From Aeromonas rivipollensis (lineage in GTDB: Bacteria; Pseudomonadota; Gammaproteobacteria; Enterobacterales; Aeromonadaceae), in the NCBI RefSeq assembly GCF_037811135.1, contig NZ_CP149130.1, positions 864,501 through 928,500 on the forward strand: a stretch of 64,000 nt of DNA. The letters are read 5' to 3'. The notes under the pieces are model-generated. The model was not told the DNA's origin. It was given only the letters and a program-made list of their open reading frames with translations, and made no database searches. Position numbers and translations under genes: made by a program. Of the stretch, positions 28,241 to 36,894 are shown piece by piece (the first letter of the stretch is position 1; every line of letters begins with the position of its first letter).

Positions 28241-28545
28241 TGGCTAATTCTCTTCCTTTTCAGTAGTTTAATGTCTTTGCATTAACAAACTGACGTCGTG
28301 GTGGGGCCTGGTCGGCAGTGGCCGACCCGGTTCCAAAAAACCCGTCGATTGTAAACCAATGGGAAGAGGGCGGCAAAGTGGACAACCGGGGGGCATGTGG
28401 TGCAGGGAGCCCCTCCGGCAGAGGGATGAATAGAGGAGAGGGATATCTGACACATGGGTGGCCAAGGTCCCGGGTCGGGCTGGCTTAAGACTTCCTTAAG
28501 TCTGGCTCGATAGGATTCATCAAGTGCCCTTGAGAAGCAGTGGGG
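28241..28545. other. intergenic region upstream of ettA
   Basis: About 305 nt between ettA and the lytic transglycosylase gene, both on the minus strand. It must hold the ettA promoter; on the minus strand TTGTTA and TTAAACT near 28260-28290 are possible elements. CTTAAG occurs twice 11 nt apart near 28485-28502. I see nothing else I can name. Confidence 0.4.
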
Positions 28546-29388
28546 TCAGCGGGGCTGCCTGGTGCTCTTGGCCGGGTCCTGTCCCGAGTAGTAGAGCACC
28601 CGCTGCACATACTCTTGGGTCTCCTGGTAGGGCGGTACGCCGCCATGGCGGATCACGGCCTGTTCACCGGCGTTGTAGGCGGCGCTGATCCTGACCCAGT
28701 CGGGACCAAACTGCTTCTCCAGCCACTTCAGGTAGATCATGGCGCCTCGGATGTTCTGCTGGGCATCGAAGGGGCGGGTCACGCCGAAGCGCACCTGGGT
28801 CTCGGGAATGAGCTGCATGACCCCTTGCGCCTGCTTGGGGGAAACGGCTGTGCTGTTGAGATTGGACTCGGCGATGGCGATGGCGAGCGCCAACTGGGGG
28901 TTGACCTTGTGACGGTGGGCTGCCTGGCGGATCATGACGGCCAGCTTCTGTTTGGTGAGGGATTGCCGGGCCAGATAACTATCCTGATCGAAGGGTGTGC
29001 TGGGGCGTACCCAGGGTGCGCCACCTCCGCCTCCGCCGATACCGCAGGTGCCCAGGGGGGCGTTGCCCACCCGCTCGTTGTAGTAACGAGCGGCTTGCTG
29101 ATTGCCAAGGCGCATGGCCATGGCGAGGTAGGCGTTGGCGTGGCGAGGGCTGCGGATCCCCTGGGGTCCTCTGGCCAGCAGGCGGCCGATGCGATAGTAG
29201 GCCTCCGGGTTGCCCAGGCTGGCCGCGGTGCAGTAGTGGGCTATGGCTCGCCGCGGGTTGCTCTGTTCCATGGCGGCGCCCTGGCGCAAGGCGCTCATGG
29301 CCTTGGGGGCCTGGCGAAAGGTGTCGGCATGGGAGGAGGTGGCAAGCAGTAGCAGGACTCCCCAGCCCCAGGTGCAGAGTCTCTGCAT
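28546..29388 (-). CDS. secreted lytic transglycosylase, SLT domain with Sel1-like repeat
   Basis: This is a probable peptidoglycan lytic transglycosylase of 280 residues. The ATG at 29388 has GAGG upstream and begins a signal peptide (MQRLCTWGWGVLLLLATSSHA). A Sel1/TPR-like segment (about 45-110, with AAMEQSNPRRAIAHYCTAAS) is followed by a Gly-rich linker. The SLT domain comes next, with catalytic Glu in AIAIAESNLN, the structural QGVMQLIPETQVRFGV, and AAYNAGEQAV. The second half resembles MltE/Slt-family catalytic domains; I cannot assign a standard gene name. Confidence 0.88.
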   Translation of the reverse strand: MQRLCTWGWGVLLLLATSSHADTFRQAPKAMSALRQGAAMEQSNPRRAIAHYCTAASLGNPEAYYRIGRLLARGPQGIRSPRHANAYLAMAMRLGNQQAARYYNERVGNAPLGTCGIGGGGGGAPWVRPSTPFDQDSYLARQSLTKQKLAVMIRQAAHRHKVNPQLALAIAIAESNLNSTAVSPKQAQGVMQLIPETQVRFGVTRPFDAQQNIRGAMIYLKWLEKQFGPDWVRISAAYNAGEQAVIRHGGVPPYQETQEYVQRVLYYSGQDPAKSTRQPR

Positions 29389-29745
29389 GATGGATACCTC
29401 GAATTTTGTATCCGCAAGATATAGGCCCGATATGGGGGAGGCGCCAGCCAGGGGATGGAACATCTGGTTATGTGTCAGGCCATCAGAGATGAAAACGGTC
29501 TGGAACTTTTGGCAGGGAAAAAAGCGCTCTTGGTGAGTGTGAAGGGGGGGCTGGGGTTTGCGCGGCCAGGCACTCTGCTCGCGCCATCACCCAAATTGAT
29601 AGATTTATTATTTTTGGGGCAATAAACTGCCGTGCTTGCTGTCTAACGCCTTGTATTTGCATGATGTTAGTCAGCTTGTCGAGAGAATGTTAATGAGGAA
29701 AGCGGTCGGGTCGATTGCGTTCCTCGTCATGGTCGGGAACTTCAT
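29389..29745. other. divergent intergenic region before the glycosyltransferase cassette
   Basis: About 357 nt between the transglycosylase gene (minus) and the GT2 gene (plus). An AT-rich core around 29597-29635 (TTGATAGATTTATTATTTTT, then CAATAAACT) is the best promoter candidate. No RfaH-type ops element and no coding frame is evident. Confidence 0.4.
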
Positions 29746-30486
29746 ATGCTTGATTCAATCGATGTCTCTGTCGTGGTGCCCGCCAAGGATGAGCGGGACA
29801 ATTTGGCCCCCCTCATCGGCGAGATAGATGCCGCGCTGGCGGGGAAATACAGCTACGAGCTGATCTATGTGGACGATGGCAGCGAGGATGACAGCTATGC
29901 CGTCCTGTGCGATCTGAAGAGACGTTATGCCGGGCTGCGCCTGATCCGCCATGCCAGGGCCGTCGGCCAGAGCATGGCGGTGCTCAGTGGCGTGCGCCAG
30001 GGCCGCGGCGACTGGCTGGTGGTGCTCGACGGGGATGGCCAGAACGATCCGGCCGACATTCCCGCCATGCTGGAGGAGGCCAAGCGCCGCTTCGCGCAAG
30101 ATCCCACGCAAGTGGGACTTATCGGTCACCGCGTCAACCGCCGGGATGATTGGGTCAAGCGGCTCTCCTCCAGACTGGCCAACGGTTTTCGCGATCTGCT
30201 GCTGCGCGACGGCATCCCGGATACCGGCTGCGGTCTCAAGGTGGTGCGGCGCGACTGGTATCTGCGCTTGCCCGGCTTCAACCACATGCACCGCTACATT
30301 CCGGCCCTGATCCAGGCCCAGGGCGGGCGCATGTCCCCCTGGCCGGTCAACCACAGACCACGGCAGGCGGGTGTCTCCAAATACGGGGTCTGGAATCGGC
30401 TCTGGGTCGGGCTGGTGGACGTGGTCGGCGTCTGGTGGCTGCAACGCCGCTCCAAGGTGGTCGAAGTCAGGGAGATGCTGGAGTGA
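29746..30486 (+). CDS. GT2 glycosyltransferase, polyprenyl-phosphate sugar synthase type
   Basis: This is a probable cytoplasmic-face enzyme that loads a sugar from a nucleotide donor onto polyprenyl phosphate (ArnC/DPM1 type). The 246 residues form a GT-A domain with VVVPAKDERDN at the start, the donor motif YVDDGSEDDS, the metal DxD region LDGDGQNDP, and the late GCGLKVVRR and RHPRQAGVSKYG-like motifs of this family. It lacks the two C-terminal membrane spans of ArnC. A LAB_N protein and an ArnT/PMT-like transferase gene follow, forming a typical three-gene lipid-linked sugar cassette. The sugar is unknown. Confidence 0.85.
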   Translation: MLDSIDVSVVVPAKDERDNLAPLIGEIDAALAGKYSYELIYVDDGSEDDSYAVLCDLKRRYAGLRLIRHARAVGQSMAVLSGVRQGRGDWLVVLDGDGQNDPADIPAMLEEAKRRFAQDPTQVGLIGHRVNRRDDWVKRLSSRLANGFRDLLLRDGIPDTGCGLKVVRRDWYLRLPGFNHMHRYIPALIQAQGGRMSPWPVNHRPRQAGVSKYGVWNRLWVGLVDVVGVWWLQRRSKVVEVREMLE

Positions 30487-30523
30487 TGGACACCCTGCTT
30501 TCGTTGCCGTTGGGGTGGCTGAT

Positions 30524-30889
30524 ATGATCGATTCCCTGCTCTCCATGGAGCTGACCTGGTTCGACTGGACCGGCCTGCATGTCACCGGCTGGAAGCTCAT
30601 CGGTTACACCGGGGCGCTGATGTTCGGTGGCCGCTGGCTGGTGCAGTTCCTGGCCTCCAAGCGTGCCGGTCGGCCCGTCATTCCGCGCCTGTTCTGGTAC
30701 ATGAGCGTGCTCGGCAGCCTGATGACCCTGAGCTATTTTGTTTTCTCCCCCAAGCAGGACTCCGTCGGCGTGCTGCAGAATCTCTTCCCCACCTTCACCG
30801 CCCTCTACAGCCTCTATCTGGATATCCAGCACCGGGGCTGGAAGCGGGACAAGCTCGTCAACGACAACGAGATCCACCATGGTAAATGA
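30524..30889 (+). CDS. small LAB_N-domain membrane protein
   Basis: This is a 121-residue protein from the ATG at 30524, with GGGGTGG upstream. It matches the lipid-A-biosynthesis N-terminal (LAB_N) type, which also occurs as an extension on some LpxB proteins. It has three hydrophobic segments (IGYTGALMFGGRWLVQFLAS, FWYMSVLGSLMTLSYFVFS, FTALYSLYLDIQ). Stand-alone members usually sit between a GT2 and an ArnT-like gene, exactly as here. A flippase-like role for polyprenyl-phosphate sugar is a hypothesis. The last 17 residues (GWKRDKLVNDNEIHHGK) recur in degenerate form just downstream. Confidence 0.82.
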   Translation: MIDSLLSMELTWFDWTGLHVTGWKLIGYTGALMFGGRWLVQFLASKRAGRPVIPRLFWYMSVLGSLMTLSYFVFSPKQDSVGVLQNLFPTFTALYSLYLDIQHRGWKRDKLVNDNEIHHGK

Positions 30890-30986
30890 GCATGTCCGGT
30901 TCAGCCGCTTTTCTCTGGTCATCCTGCGCAAAGGCTGGAGACGTGGCAAGCTCGTCGATATCAATGAGGTGCGCCATGGTAAATGA
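30836..30986 (+). repeat. imperfect direct duplication of the LAB_N/PMT junction
   Basis: Bases 30836-30889 and 30933-30986 (54 nt each, 97 nt apart) match at 42 of 54 positions and both end CCATGGTAAATGA. Each copy encodes a LAB_N-type C-terminus in one frame (GWKRDKLVNDNEIHHGK versus GWRRGKLVDINEVRHGK) and an overlapping MVN start in another. Confidence 0.85.
30879..30986 (+). pseudogene. scar ORF: PMT-like start joined to LAB_N-like end
   Basis: A 35-codon frame begins ATGGTAAAT (MVNEHVR...), inside the LAB_N gene end, and finishes GWRRGKLVDINEVRHGK, inside the start of the PMT gene. Its first residues resemble the PMT start (MVND) and its last residues the LAB_N end. It therefore looks like the residue of a deletion between two tandem LAB_N-PMT cassettes. 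It could also be translated as a coupling peptide; nothing in the sequence proves either. Confidence 0.6.
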
Positions 30987-32664
30987 CCGCTCACTGCTCA
31001 ATCAGAGCTCTCTCGGTTGGCTGCTGCTGATCGCCCTGATAGTGCTGGGTGCCGGCCTCGGGCTGCGGGACCCCTGGCCCGCCGACGAGCCGCGCTTCGC
31101 CCTGGTCGCCAAGGAGATGGTGGAGAGCGGGCAATGGCTCTTCCCCATGCGCGGCGGCGAGATCTACCCTGACAAGCCCCCCCTGTTTATGTGGGGCATC
31201 GCCATCGGCTATCTGCTGACCGGCTCCATCAAGGTGGCCTTTCTGCTGCCCTCCCTGCTGGCGGGTCTGCTGACCATCCTGCTGGTGTGGGATCTGGGTC
31301 GCCGCCTGTGGAACCCGGCGACGGGCTTCATGGCCGGGCTGCTGCTGCTGTTCACCGTCCAGTTCACCCTGCAGGCCAAGACGGCCCAGATCGATGCGCT
31401 GGTCACCTTCTTCATCACCCTGGGAGTTTACGGTTTCGTCCGCTTCCTGCTCTGCGGGGGAGGCTGGCGCTGGTACTGGCTCGGCTGGTTTGCCGCCGGG
31501 CTCGGCATCATTACCAAGGGGGTGGGGTTGCTGGCCCTGCTGATCCTGATCCCGGCAGTCTGGACCCACAGAGACAGGATCCGTGCCGCCTCCCGTGCCG
31601 ACTGGTTGAAGGCGCTGGCGGGGCCGCTCTTCATGCTGCTGGCCATCGGCCTGTGGCTGGTGCCCATGCTGACCGCCGTGGCCCAGAGCGGGGACCCAGT
31701 GCTGCAGGCCTATAGAGACAACATACTGCTGCGCCAGACAGTGACCCGCTATGCGAATGCCTGGCATCACGTCAAACCCTTCTGGTACTACCTCAGCTCG
31801 GTGATCCCGCCGTTCTGGCTGCCCCTCTCCCTGCTGCTGCCCTGGCTGGTGGTGGCGTGGCGCAAGGCCATCCAGGAGCAGGACAAGCGCATCATGCTGC
31901 TGCTCGGTTATCTGGTGCTGGTGGTGCTCTTCTTCTCCCTGTCGCCGGGCAAACGCGGCGTCTATGTCACGCCGGGCACGCCGGCCCTGGCGCTGCTGAC
32001 AGCTCCCTACATGGGGGCGCTGCTGGCGCGGGTCTGGCCCGGGCGTCTGCTGGGCGGGCTCGGCTGGCTGCTGGGGATCCTCTGCGTGGGTGGCGCCGGG
32101 GCCCTGGCCGTCAGCGACAAGCTGGCGAACCGGCTGGGGGATTTGGGATCGGCCCCCTGGCTGCCCCTGCTGGTGCTGGGCGTTGCGCTGCTGCTGGTCA
32201 ATGCGCTGCTGCGCCGGGCGCCGCTCAGCGCCATCCTCTGTTCGCTGGCTGTGGGCTGGCTGCTCTACTCCTGCTGGATCTGCGTACGCCTCAACGACAT
32301 GCGCACGCCGCAGGGGGTGATGGCGTTGACGGCGCAGAAGGTGCCAGCGGGGGACGAGCTGCTGCTTGCCGGTTTCAAGGAGCAGCACCTGCTGTTCGCT
32401 CGGCAACCCGTGCAACATTACCCCTACCTGCTGGGGGATGGGGAGCAGGCTCGCGAGGCGGCGGCCTGGGTGGCGGCCGCGCCCAGGCGCCATGTGCTGG
32501 GCAGCGCGGATCTGATGGTGCTGTGTTTCGAGCCCGAGAAGATGGAAAACCTCGGCAACCGCCATCGCACCGACTGGCTGCTGGCGGGGGCTGAGGCCCT
32601 CAAGCCCGCATGCCAGGGGTTGACCCCAAGGCTCGAACCCTTCCGCTATACCCCGGGCCCCTGA
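30976..32664 (+). CDS. ArnT/PMT-like polyprenyl-phosphate sugar transferase
   Basis: This is a GT83/PMT-type integral membrane glycosyltransferase of 562 residues from ATG 30976, which lies inside the preceding scar ORF. The catalytic-loop motif DPWPADEPRFALVAKEM near residues 30-46 corresponds to the D-E-R region of ArnT. There are 11-12 hydrophobic spans, a LQAKTAQIDALVTFF segment, and a C-terminal soluble domain. Family members move a sugar from a polyprenyl carrier to lipid A or LPS core in the periplasm. With the GT2 and LAB_N genes it forms one unit ending at a terminator. Acceptor and sugar are not known. Confidence 0.85.
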   Translation: MVNDRSLLNQSSLGWLLLIALIVLGAGLGLRDPWPADEPRFALVAKEMVESGQWLFPMRGGEIYPDKPPLFMWGIAIGYLLTGSIKVAFLLPSLLAGLLTILLVWDLGRRLWNPATGFMAGLLLLFTVQFTLQAKTAQIDALVTFFITLGVYGFVRFLLCGGGWRWYWLGWFAAGLGIITKGVGLLALLILIPAVWTHRDRIRAASRADWLKALAGPLFMLLAIGLWLVPMLTAVAQSGDPVLQAYRDNILLRQTVTRYANAWHHVKPFWYYLSSVIPPFWLPLSLLLPWLVVAWRKAIQEQDKRIMLLLGYLVLVVLFFSLSPGKRGVYVTPGTPALALLTAPYMGALLARVWPGRLLGGLGWLLGILCVGGAGALAVSDKLANRLGDLGSAPWLPLLVLGVALLLVNALLRRAPLSAILCSLAVGWLLYSCWICVRLNDMRTPQGVMALTAQKVPAGDELLLAGFKEQHLLFARQPVQHYPYLLGDGEQAREAAAWVAAAPRRHVLGSADLMVLCFEPEKMENLGNRHRTDWLLAGAEALKPACQGLTPRLEPFRYTPGP

Positions 32665-32678
32665 GGCCGGGACCCAGC

Positions 32679-32707
32679 AAGAGGGGCTGCCAGTGGCAGC
32701 CCCTTTT
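32679..32707. terminator. terminator between PMT-like gene and epimerase gene
   Basis: AGGGGCTGCC, AGT, GGCAGCCCCT followed by TTT, between convergent genes. Confidence 0.85.
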
Positions 32708-32724
32708 CATCTCGGGCGATGGGG

Positions 32725-33723
32725 TCAGACCCCGTAGTAGGCCCTGTACCAGTCGACGAAGCTGGCGACCCCCTCCTCAAGCCCGACTCCGGGTCTGTAG
32801 CCGGTGGCATCGAACAGCGCCTGGGTATCGGCCCAGGTCGCCAGCACGTCCCCGGCCTGCATCGGCAGCAGGTTGCGGATGGCCCGCTTGCCGAGCGCCA
32901 CCTCTATGGCCTCCACGAAATCCAGCAACCGCACCGGGCTGCCATGCCCGATGTTGAAGAGGCGGTAGGGGGCCGGGCTGGCGTCGGCGGCTCCCTGCCA
33001 GGCCGGGTCTCCTTGCGGGGGCCTGTCCGCGACCCGGATCACCCCCTCCACTATGTCGTCGATATGGGTGAAGTCCCGGCTGAGCTGGCCCTGGTTGTAG
33101 ATGTCGATGGGCTCGCCGTTCAGGATGGCGCGCACGAACTTGAACAGCGCCATGTCGGGGCGCCCCCAGGGGCCGTAGACGGTGAAGAAACGCAGGCCCG
33201 TGGTGGGCAGCCCATAGAGATGGGAGTAGGAGTGGGCCATCAGCTCGTTGGCCTTCTTGCTCGCGGCATAGAGGGAGACGGGATGATCCACCCCGTCCGA
33301 GGTCTTGAACGGCATCTGCTCGTTGAGGCCATACACCGAGCTGGAGGAGGCGTAGACCAGGTGCTGCACCCCGTGATGGCGGCATCCCTCCAGCACGGTG
33401 AGGGTGCCGTTGAGGTTGCTGTCGGCGTAGGCGAAGGGGTTGTCCAGCGAATAGCGCACCCCGGCCTGTGCCCCCAGGTGGATCACCCGATCGAACCGCT
33501 CGCGGGCAAAGAGCGCCGCCATGGTTGTGCGATCGGCGAGATCACATCGCTCGAAGCGAAAACCGGGCAGTGGCAGCAGCAGTGCCAGCCGCGCCTCCTT
33601 CAGGCTCACCTCGTAGTAGTCGTTGAGGTTGTCCAGGCCAACCACCTGATGGCCGTCGCGGCAGAGCCTATGCGCCACATGGAAGCCGATGAAGCCGGCG
33701 GCGCCGGTGACCAGATATTTCAT
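32725..33723 (-). CDS. UDP-glucuronate 4-epimerase-type SDR
   Basis: This is an extended short-chain dehydrogenase/epimerase, 332 residues. It has the NAD motif [13 protein letters not shown] (residues 5-17), the family signature [17 protein letters not shown] typical of UDP-GlcA 4-epimerases (CapI/LpsL type), the Ser of YASSSSVYG, and the catalytic Tyr-Lys in [11 protein letters not shown]. It likely converts UDP-glucuronate to UDP-galacturonate. Its start overlaps the ugd stop by four bases, so product and enzyme are coupled. Confidence 0.9.
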   Translation of the reverse strand: MKYLVTGAAGFIGFHVAHRLCRDGHQVVGLDNLNDYYEVSLKEARLALLLPLPGFRFERCDLADRTTMAALFARERFDRVIHLGAQAGVRYSLDNPFAYADSNLNGTLTVLEGCRHHGVQHLVYASSSSVYGLNEQMPFKTSDGVDHPVSLYAASKKANELMAHSYSHLYGLPTTGLRFFTVYGPWGRPDMALFKFVRAILNGEPIDIYNQGQLSRDFTHIDDIVEGVIRVADRPPQGDPAWQGAADASPAPYRLFNIGHGSPVRLLDFVEAIEVALGKRAIRNLLPMQAGDVLATWADTQALFDATGYRPGVGLEEGVASFVDWYRAYYGV

Positions 33724-35081
33724 TGCCGTTGCTCCTCGCGCAGCCCGGTGGCCAGGCTGTCGCCCCGGCCTATGGCGTAGTAGGTGAAGCCGCGCTGGCG
33801 AAGGCGGGCCGGGTCATAGAGGTTGCGCCCATCGATGATGACGGCCTGCTTCAGGGTCTGCCGCACCAGCTCGAAGTCCGGGGCGCGGAACTGCTGCCAT
33901 TCGGTGCAGATGAGCAGGGCGTCGGCCCCCCTGAGGGCGGCCTCCTGGGTACCGCACAGGGTCAGATCGTCCCGCAGGCCATAGAGGCGCTGGGCCTCGC
34001 TCATGGCCTCGGGATCGAACGCCTGCACCTTGCCACCGGCGGCCCAGATCGCCTCCATCAGCACCCGGCTCGGGGCTTCGCGCATGTCGTCGGTATTGGG
34101 CTTGAAGGCCAGGCCCCAGAGGGCGAAGGTCCGCCCCCTCAGATCGCTGCCGAAGTGCTGCTGCAGGCGGGCCATGAGCTTGTGCTTCTGGCCGTCGTTG
34201 ACCCGCTCCACCGCATGGAGCAAAGGGGCGTCGCAGCCAATCTGGCTGGCGGTGTGGATCAGCGCCTTGACGTCCTTGGGGAAGCAGGAGCCGCCATAGC
34301 CGCAGCCGGGATAGATGAAGTGATGGCCGATGCGCGGGTCGGCGCCTATGCCCTTGCGCACGGCTTCGATGTCGGCCCCGAGCTTCTCCGCCAGGGTGGC
34401 CATCTCGTTCATGAAGGAGATCTTGGTGGCCAGCATGGCGTTGGCGGCGTACTTGGTCAGCTCGGCGCTGCGGGTGTCCATCTGGATGATGCGATCCCGA
34501 TTGCGGTTGAAGGGAGCATAGAGCTCTTCGAGCAGGGATATGGCGTGGGCCGAGTCGGTGCCTATGATGATGCGATCCGGCCGCAGGCAGTCGGCCACCG
34601 CGGCCCCCTCCTTGAGAAACTCCGGGTTGGAGACCACCTCGAGGGGCAAGTTGACCCCGCGATCGCGCAGGATGGCGGCGATATGCTGGTGCACCCGGTG
34701 GGCGGTGCCGACCGGCACTGTGCTCTTGTTGACCACCACCTTGCCGTCCTGCATCAGCCGCCCTATGGTGCCGGCCACTGCCAGCACGTGCTGCAGATCG
34801 GCCGAGCCGTCTTCATCGGGCGGGGTGCCAACCGCGATGAAGATGAGCTCGGCGAACGCCACCCCCTCGGCCATCTCAGTGGTGAATTGCAGACGACCGG
34901 CCTGATGGTTGGCCTGCACCAGGGGGGCGAGGCCGGGCTCGAAGATGGGGATCATCCCCTCTTTGAGGCGCTCGACCTTGACGGCATCCACGTCCACGCA
35001 GGTTACCCTGTGGCCCATCTCGGCGAGCACCGCGGCCTGAACCAGCCCCACATAACCTATCCCGAATACGCTGACTCTCAT
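33720..35081 (-). CDS. ugd: UDP-glucose 6-dehydrogenase
   Basis: This oxidises UDP-glucose to UDP-glucuronate with two NAD. The ATG at 35081 ([20 protein letters not shown]) has GGAG nine bases upstream; the longer reading adds 12 unlikely residues. The 453 residues contain the Rossmann GIGYVG, the catalytic Cys in [12 protein letters not shown], and the central [16 protein letters not shown]. It overlaps the epimerase gene (ATGA). Products may feed capsule, LPS or the nearby lipid-linked sugar cassette. Confidence 0.95.
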   Translation of the reverse strand: MRVSVFGIGYVGLVQAAVLAEMGHRVTCVDVDAVKVERLKEGMIPIFEPGLAPLVQANHQAGRLQFTTEMAEGVAFAELIFIAVGTPPDEDGSADLQHVLAVAGTIGRLMQDGKVVVNKSTVPVGTAHRVHQHIAAILRDRGVNLPLEVVSNPEFLKEGAAVADCLRPDRIIIGTDSAHAISLLEELYAPFNRNRDRIIQMDTRSAELTKYAANAMLATKISFMNEMATLAEKLGADIEAVRKGIGADPRIGHHFIYPGCGYGGSCFPKDVKALIHTASQIGCDAPLLHAVERVNDGQKHKLMARLQQHFGSDLRGRTFALWGLAFKPNTDDMREAPSRVLMEAIWAAGGKVQAFDPEAMSEAQRLYGLRDDLTLCGTQEAALRGADALLICTEWQQFRAPDFELVRQTLKQAVIIDGRNLYDPARLRQRGFTYYAIGRGDSLATGLREEQRQ

Positions 35082-35277
35082 CTGCTGTCGCTCCGCAGCC
35101 TGTGGCAAGTGGGTCATTTTAGAACGATTCCTGCCTGTTGGCAGCGAGATAGCCCGGGTTTTTCAGGCGCTCTTCAGGCTGGCTTCAGCTTGAGAGGGGG
35201 AGGGCGTGACATATTTTGGTGCAAGGGTTGTAACGCGGCGCTGACGCGCACCATTTCGGCGCATTCGATCCCGTACT

Positions 35278-35293
35278 TGTGATCCTGGTCACT
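35278..35293 (+). promoter_or_regulatory. CRP-like site upstream of the YitT gene
   Basis: TGTGATCCTGGTCACT matches the CRP consensus TGTGA-N6-TCACA in 9 of 10 defined positions. It lies 102 nt before the YitT-type start. A second inverted repeat, TGGTCAC...GTGACCA (35286-35313), overlaps it. About 313 nt separate ugd and the YitT gene, and I see no coding frame there. Confidence 0.65.
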
Positions 35294-35394
35294 CAAAATG
35301 GACACTGTGACCATAACGAAGTCCCGACTCACGGGGCTCGCGCCCGTCACCGGGCCTCAGACACTCTTTTCACTTCGCTACTGGACATAAGGTT

Positions 35395-36003
35395 ATGGAC
35401 AACACCCCCCGTTCGGCCCATCCGTTCTATGAGGATGTGCTCGCCCTGCTGACCGCGGCAGGCTTCGTTTCCCTCGGCATCTTCCTGTTTCATCAGGTCG
35501 GTCTGCTCACCGGCGGCACTGCCGGCCTGGCGCTGCTGCTGCAGCAGGTCACTGGCCTGAGCTTCGGTCTGCTGTTCTTCTGCATGAATCTGCCCTTCTA
35601 TGCCCTGGCCTGGCTCAGGATGGGGCCACGCTTCACCCTCAATACCTTCGCCGCCGTGGCGACCGTCTCCTTCATGACGGATCACCTCAACGCCGTGCTG
35701 CAGATAGGCAAGATAGAGCCCGTCTATGCTGCCCTGATCGGCGGCACCCTGATCGGCATGGGGTTGCTCATCATGTTCCGCCACAAGGCCAGCCTGGGTG
35801 GCTTCAATATCCTGGCGCTGTTTATTCAGGATCGTTTCGGCATCCGTGCTGGTAAGCTGCAAATGGGGCTGGATTGCGCCATCGTCATCGCCTCCTTCTT
35901 CGTGGTCTCCCCCTGGCTGCTGGCACTCTCAGTGGTGGCGGCCATCATCTGTAACCTGGTGTTGACACTCAATCACAAGCCGGGCCGCTACCAGATCGCC
36001 TGA
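35395..36003 (+). CDS. YitT-family membrane protein
   Basis: This is a 202-residue integral membrane protein of the YitT/DUF161 type. The N-terminus (FVSLGIFLFHQVGLLTGGTAGLALLLQQVTG, read in two parts) and the segments around GMGLLIMFRHKASLGGFNILAL are family hallmarks. It has five to six hydrophobic segments. There is no DUF2179 extension, as in the short gammaproteobacterial members. Function unknown. AAGGTT precedes the ATG, and a CRP-like site lies upstream. Confidence 0.85.
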   Translation: MDNTPRSAHPFYEDVLALLTAAGFVSLGIFLFHQVGLLTGGTAGLALLLQQVTGLSFGLLFFCMNLPFYALAWLRMGPRFTLNTFAAVATVSFMTDHLNAVLQIGKIEPVYAALIGGTLIGMGLLIMFRHKASLGGFNILALFIQDRFGIRAGKLQMGLDCAIVIASFFVVSPWLLALSVVAAIICNLVLTLNHKPGRYQIA

Positions 36004-36020
36004 GCCCCTTCACTTTGCAG

Positions 36021-36052
36021 ACAAACAGAGCGCCCTTGGGCGCTCTGTTTGT
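36021..36052. terminator. bidirectional terminator between YitT gene and hmuV
   Basis: ACAAACAGAGCGCCC, TT, GGGCGCTCTGTTTGT is a perfect 15-bp hairpin between convergent genes, followed on the plus strand by a T-rich tract. Confidence 0.92.
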
Positions 36053-36072
36053 TTCTTCTTCTTATTAGCTAA

Positions 36073-36879
36073 TTACACCACCATGGGTTGTCCCGTCTCG
36101 GGGTGGTGGATCACCTGGGCGGGATAATCGTAGAGGCGGGCGATAAGTTCGGGGGTGAGCACCTCTGCCGGTGAGCCGTCCGCTATCAGCCTGCCCTGCT
36201 CCAGCATCACCAGCCGATCGGCGTAGCGCGCCGCCAGATTGAGATCGTGCAGCACCACCAGCACGGCGGTGTTGCGGGCGGCCAGGGCGCGGGCCATGGT
36301 GAGCAGCTGATGCTGGTACTTGAGATCGAGGGCCGAGGTGGGCTCGTCCAGCAGCAGCAGCCGTGGCTGCAAGGGATCCGACGGCCGTCCCGGTGACGGC
36401 TCCTGCCAGATCTGGGTCAGCACCCGGGCGAACTGCACCCGCTGGCGCTCCCCTCCGGAGAGGCCGGGGTAGAGGCGGCCGGCCAGGTGCTCGACCCCGG
36501 CATGGGCCATGGCGGCCTTCACTATCTGATCGCGGCGGCTGGCGGGCTCGCTGTGAGGCAGCCGCCCCATGGACACTACCTCCTCGCACAGAAAGGGGAA
36601 GCTCAGGGACGAGCTCTGGGGCAGCACTCCGACTCGGTGGGCCAGGGCATCGCCGGCCCACTCTTGCCGCTTGCGACCGAACAGGGAGATGGTGCCGTCA
36701 TAGGCCAGCTCGCCGGTCAGACACTTGAGCAGCGAGCTCTTGCCCGCCCCGTTCGGGCCGAGCAGGGCGGTCAGACTGCCCCCATGCAGGTCGAGATCCA
36801 GGCTGTCCAGGATGAGGCGATTGCCCCGTGTGAGGCTGACACCGCGGCAAGCGAGCAGGGGGGAGGGGGATCCGGGCAA
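36073..36879 (-). CDS. hmuV: hemin ABC transporter ATP-binding protein HmuV
   Basis: This is the ATPase of the inner-membrane hemin importer. The 268 residues have Walker A GPNGAGKSSLL (about 39), signature LSGGERQRVQFA, Walker B LLLDEPTSALD and H-loop VVLHDLNLAA. It lies 15 nt after hmuU in the order hmuT-hmuU-hmuV. B12 importers share this fold, but the neighbouring heme genes decide for hemin. Confidence 0.93.
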   Translation of the reverse strand: MPGSPSPLLACRGVSLTRGNRLILDSLDLDLHGGSLTALLGPNGAGKSSLLKCLTGELAYDGTISLFGRKRQEWAGDALAHRVGVLPQSSSLSFPFLCEEVVSMGRLPHSEPASRRDQIVKAAMAHAGVEHLAGRLYPGLSGGERQRVQFARVLTQIWQEPSPGRPSDPLQPRLLLLDEPTSALDLKYQHQLLTMARALAARNTAVLVVLHDLNLAARYADRLVMLEQGRLIADGSPAEVLTPELIARLYDYPAQVIHHPETGQPMVV

Positions 36880-36894
36880 GATGGCGTTCTCCTG

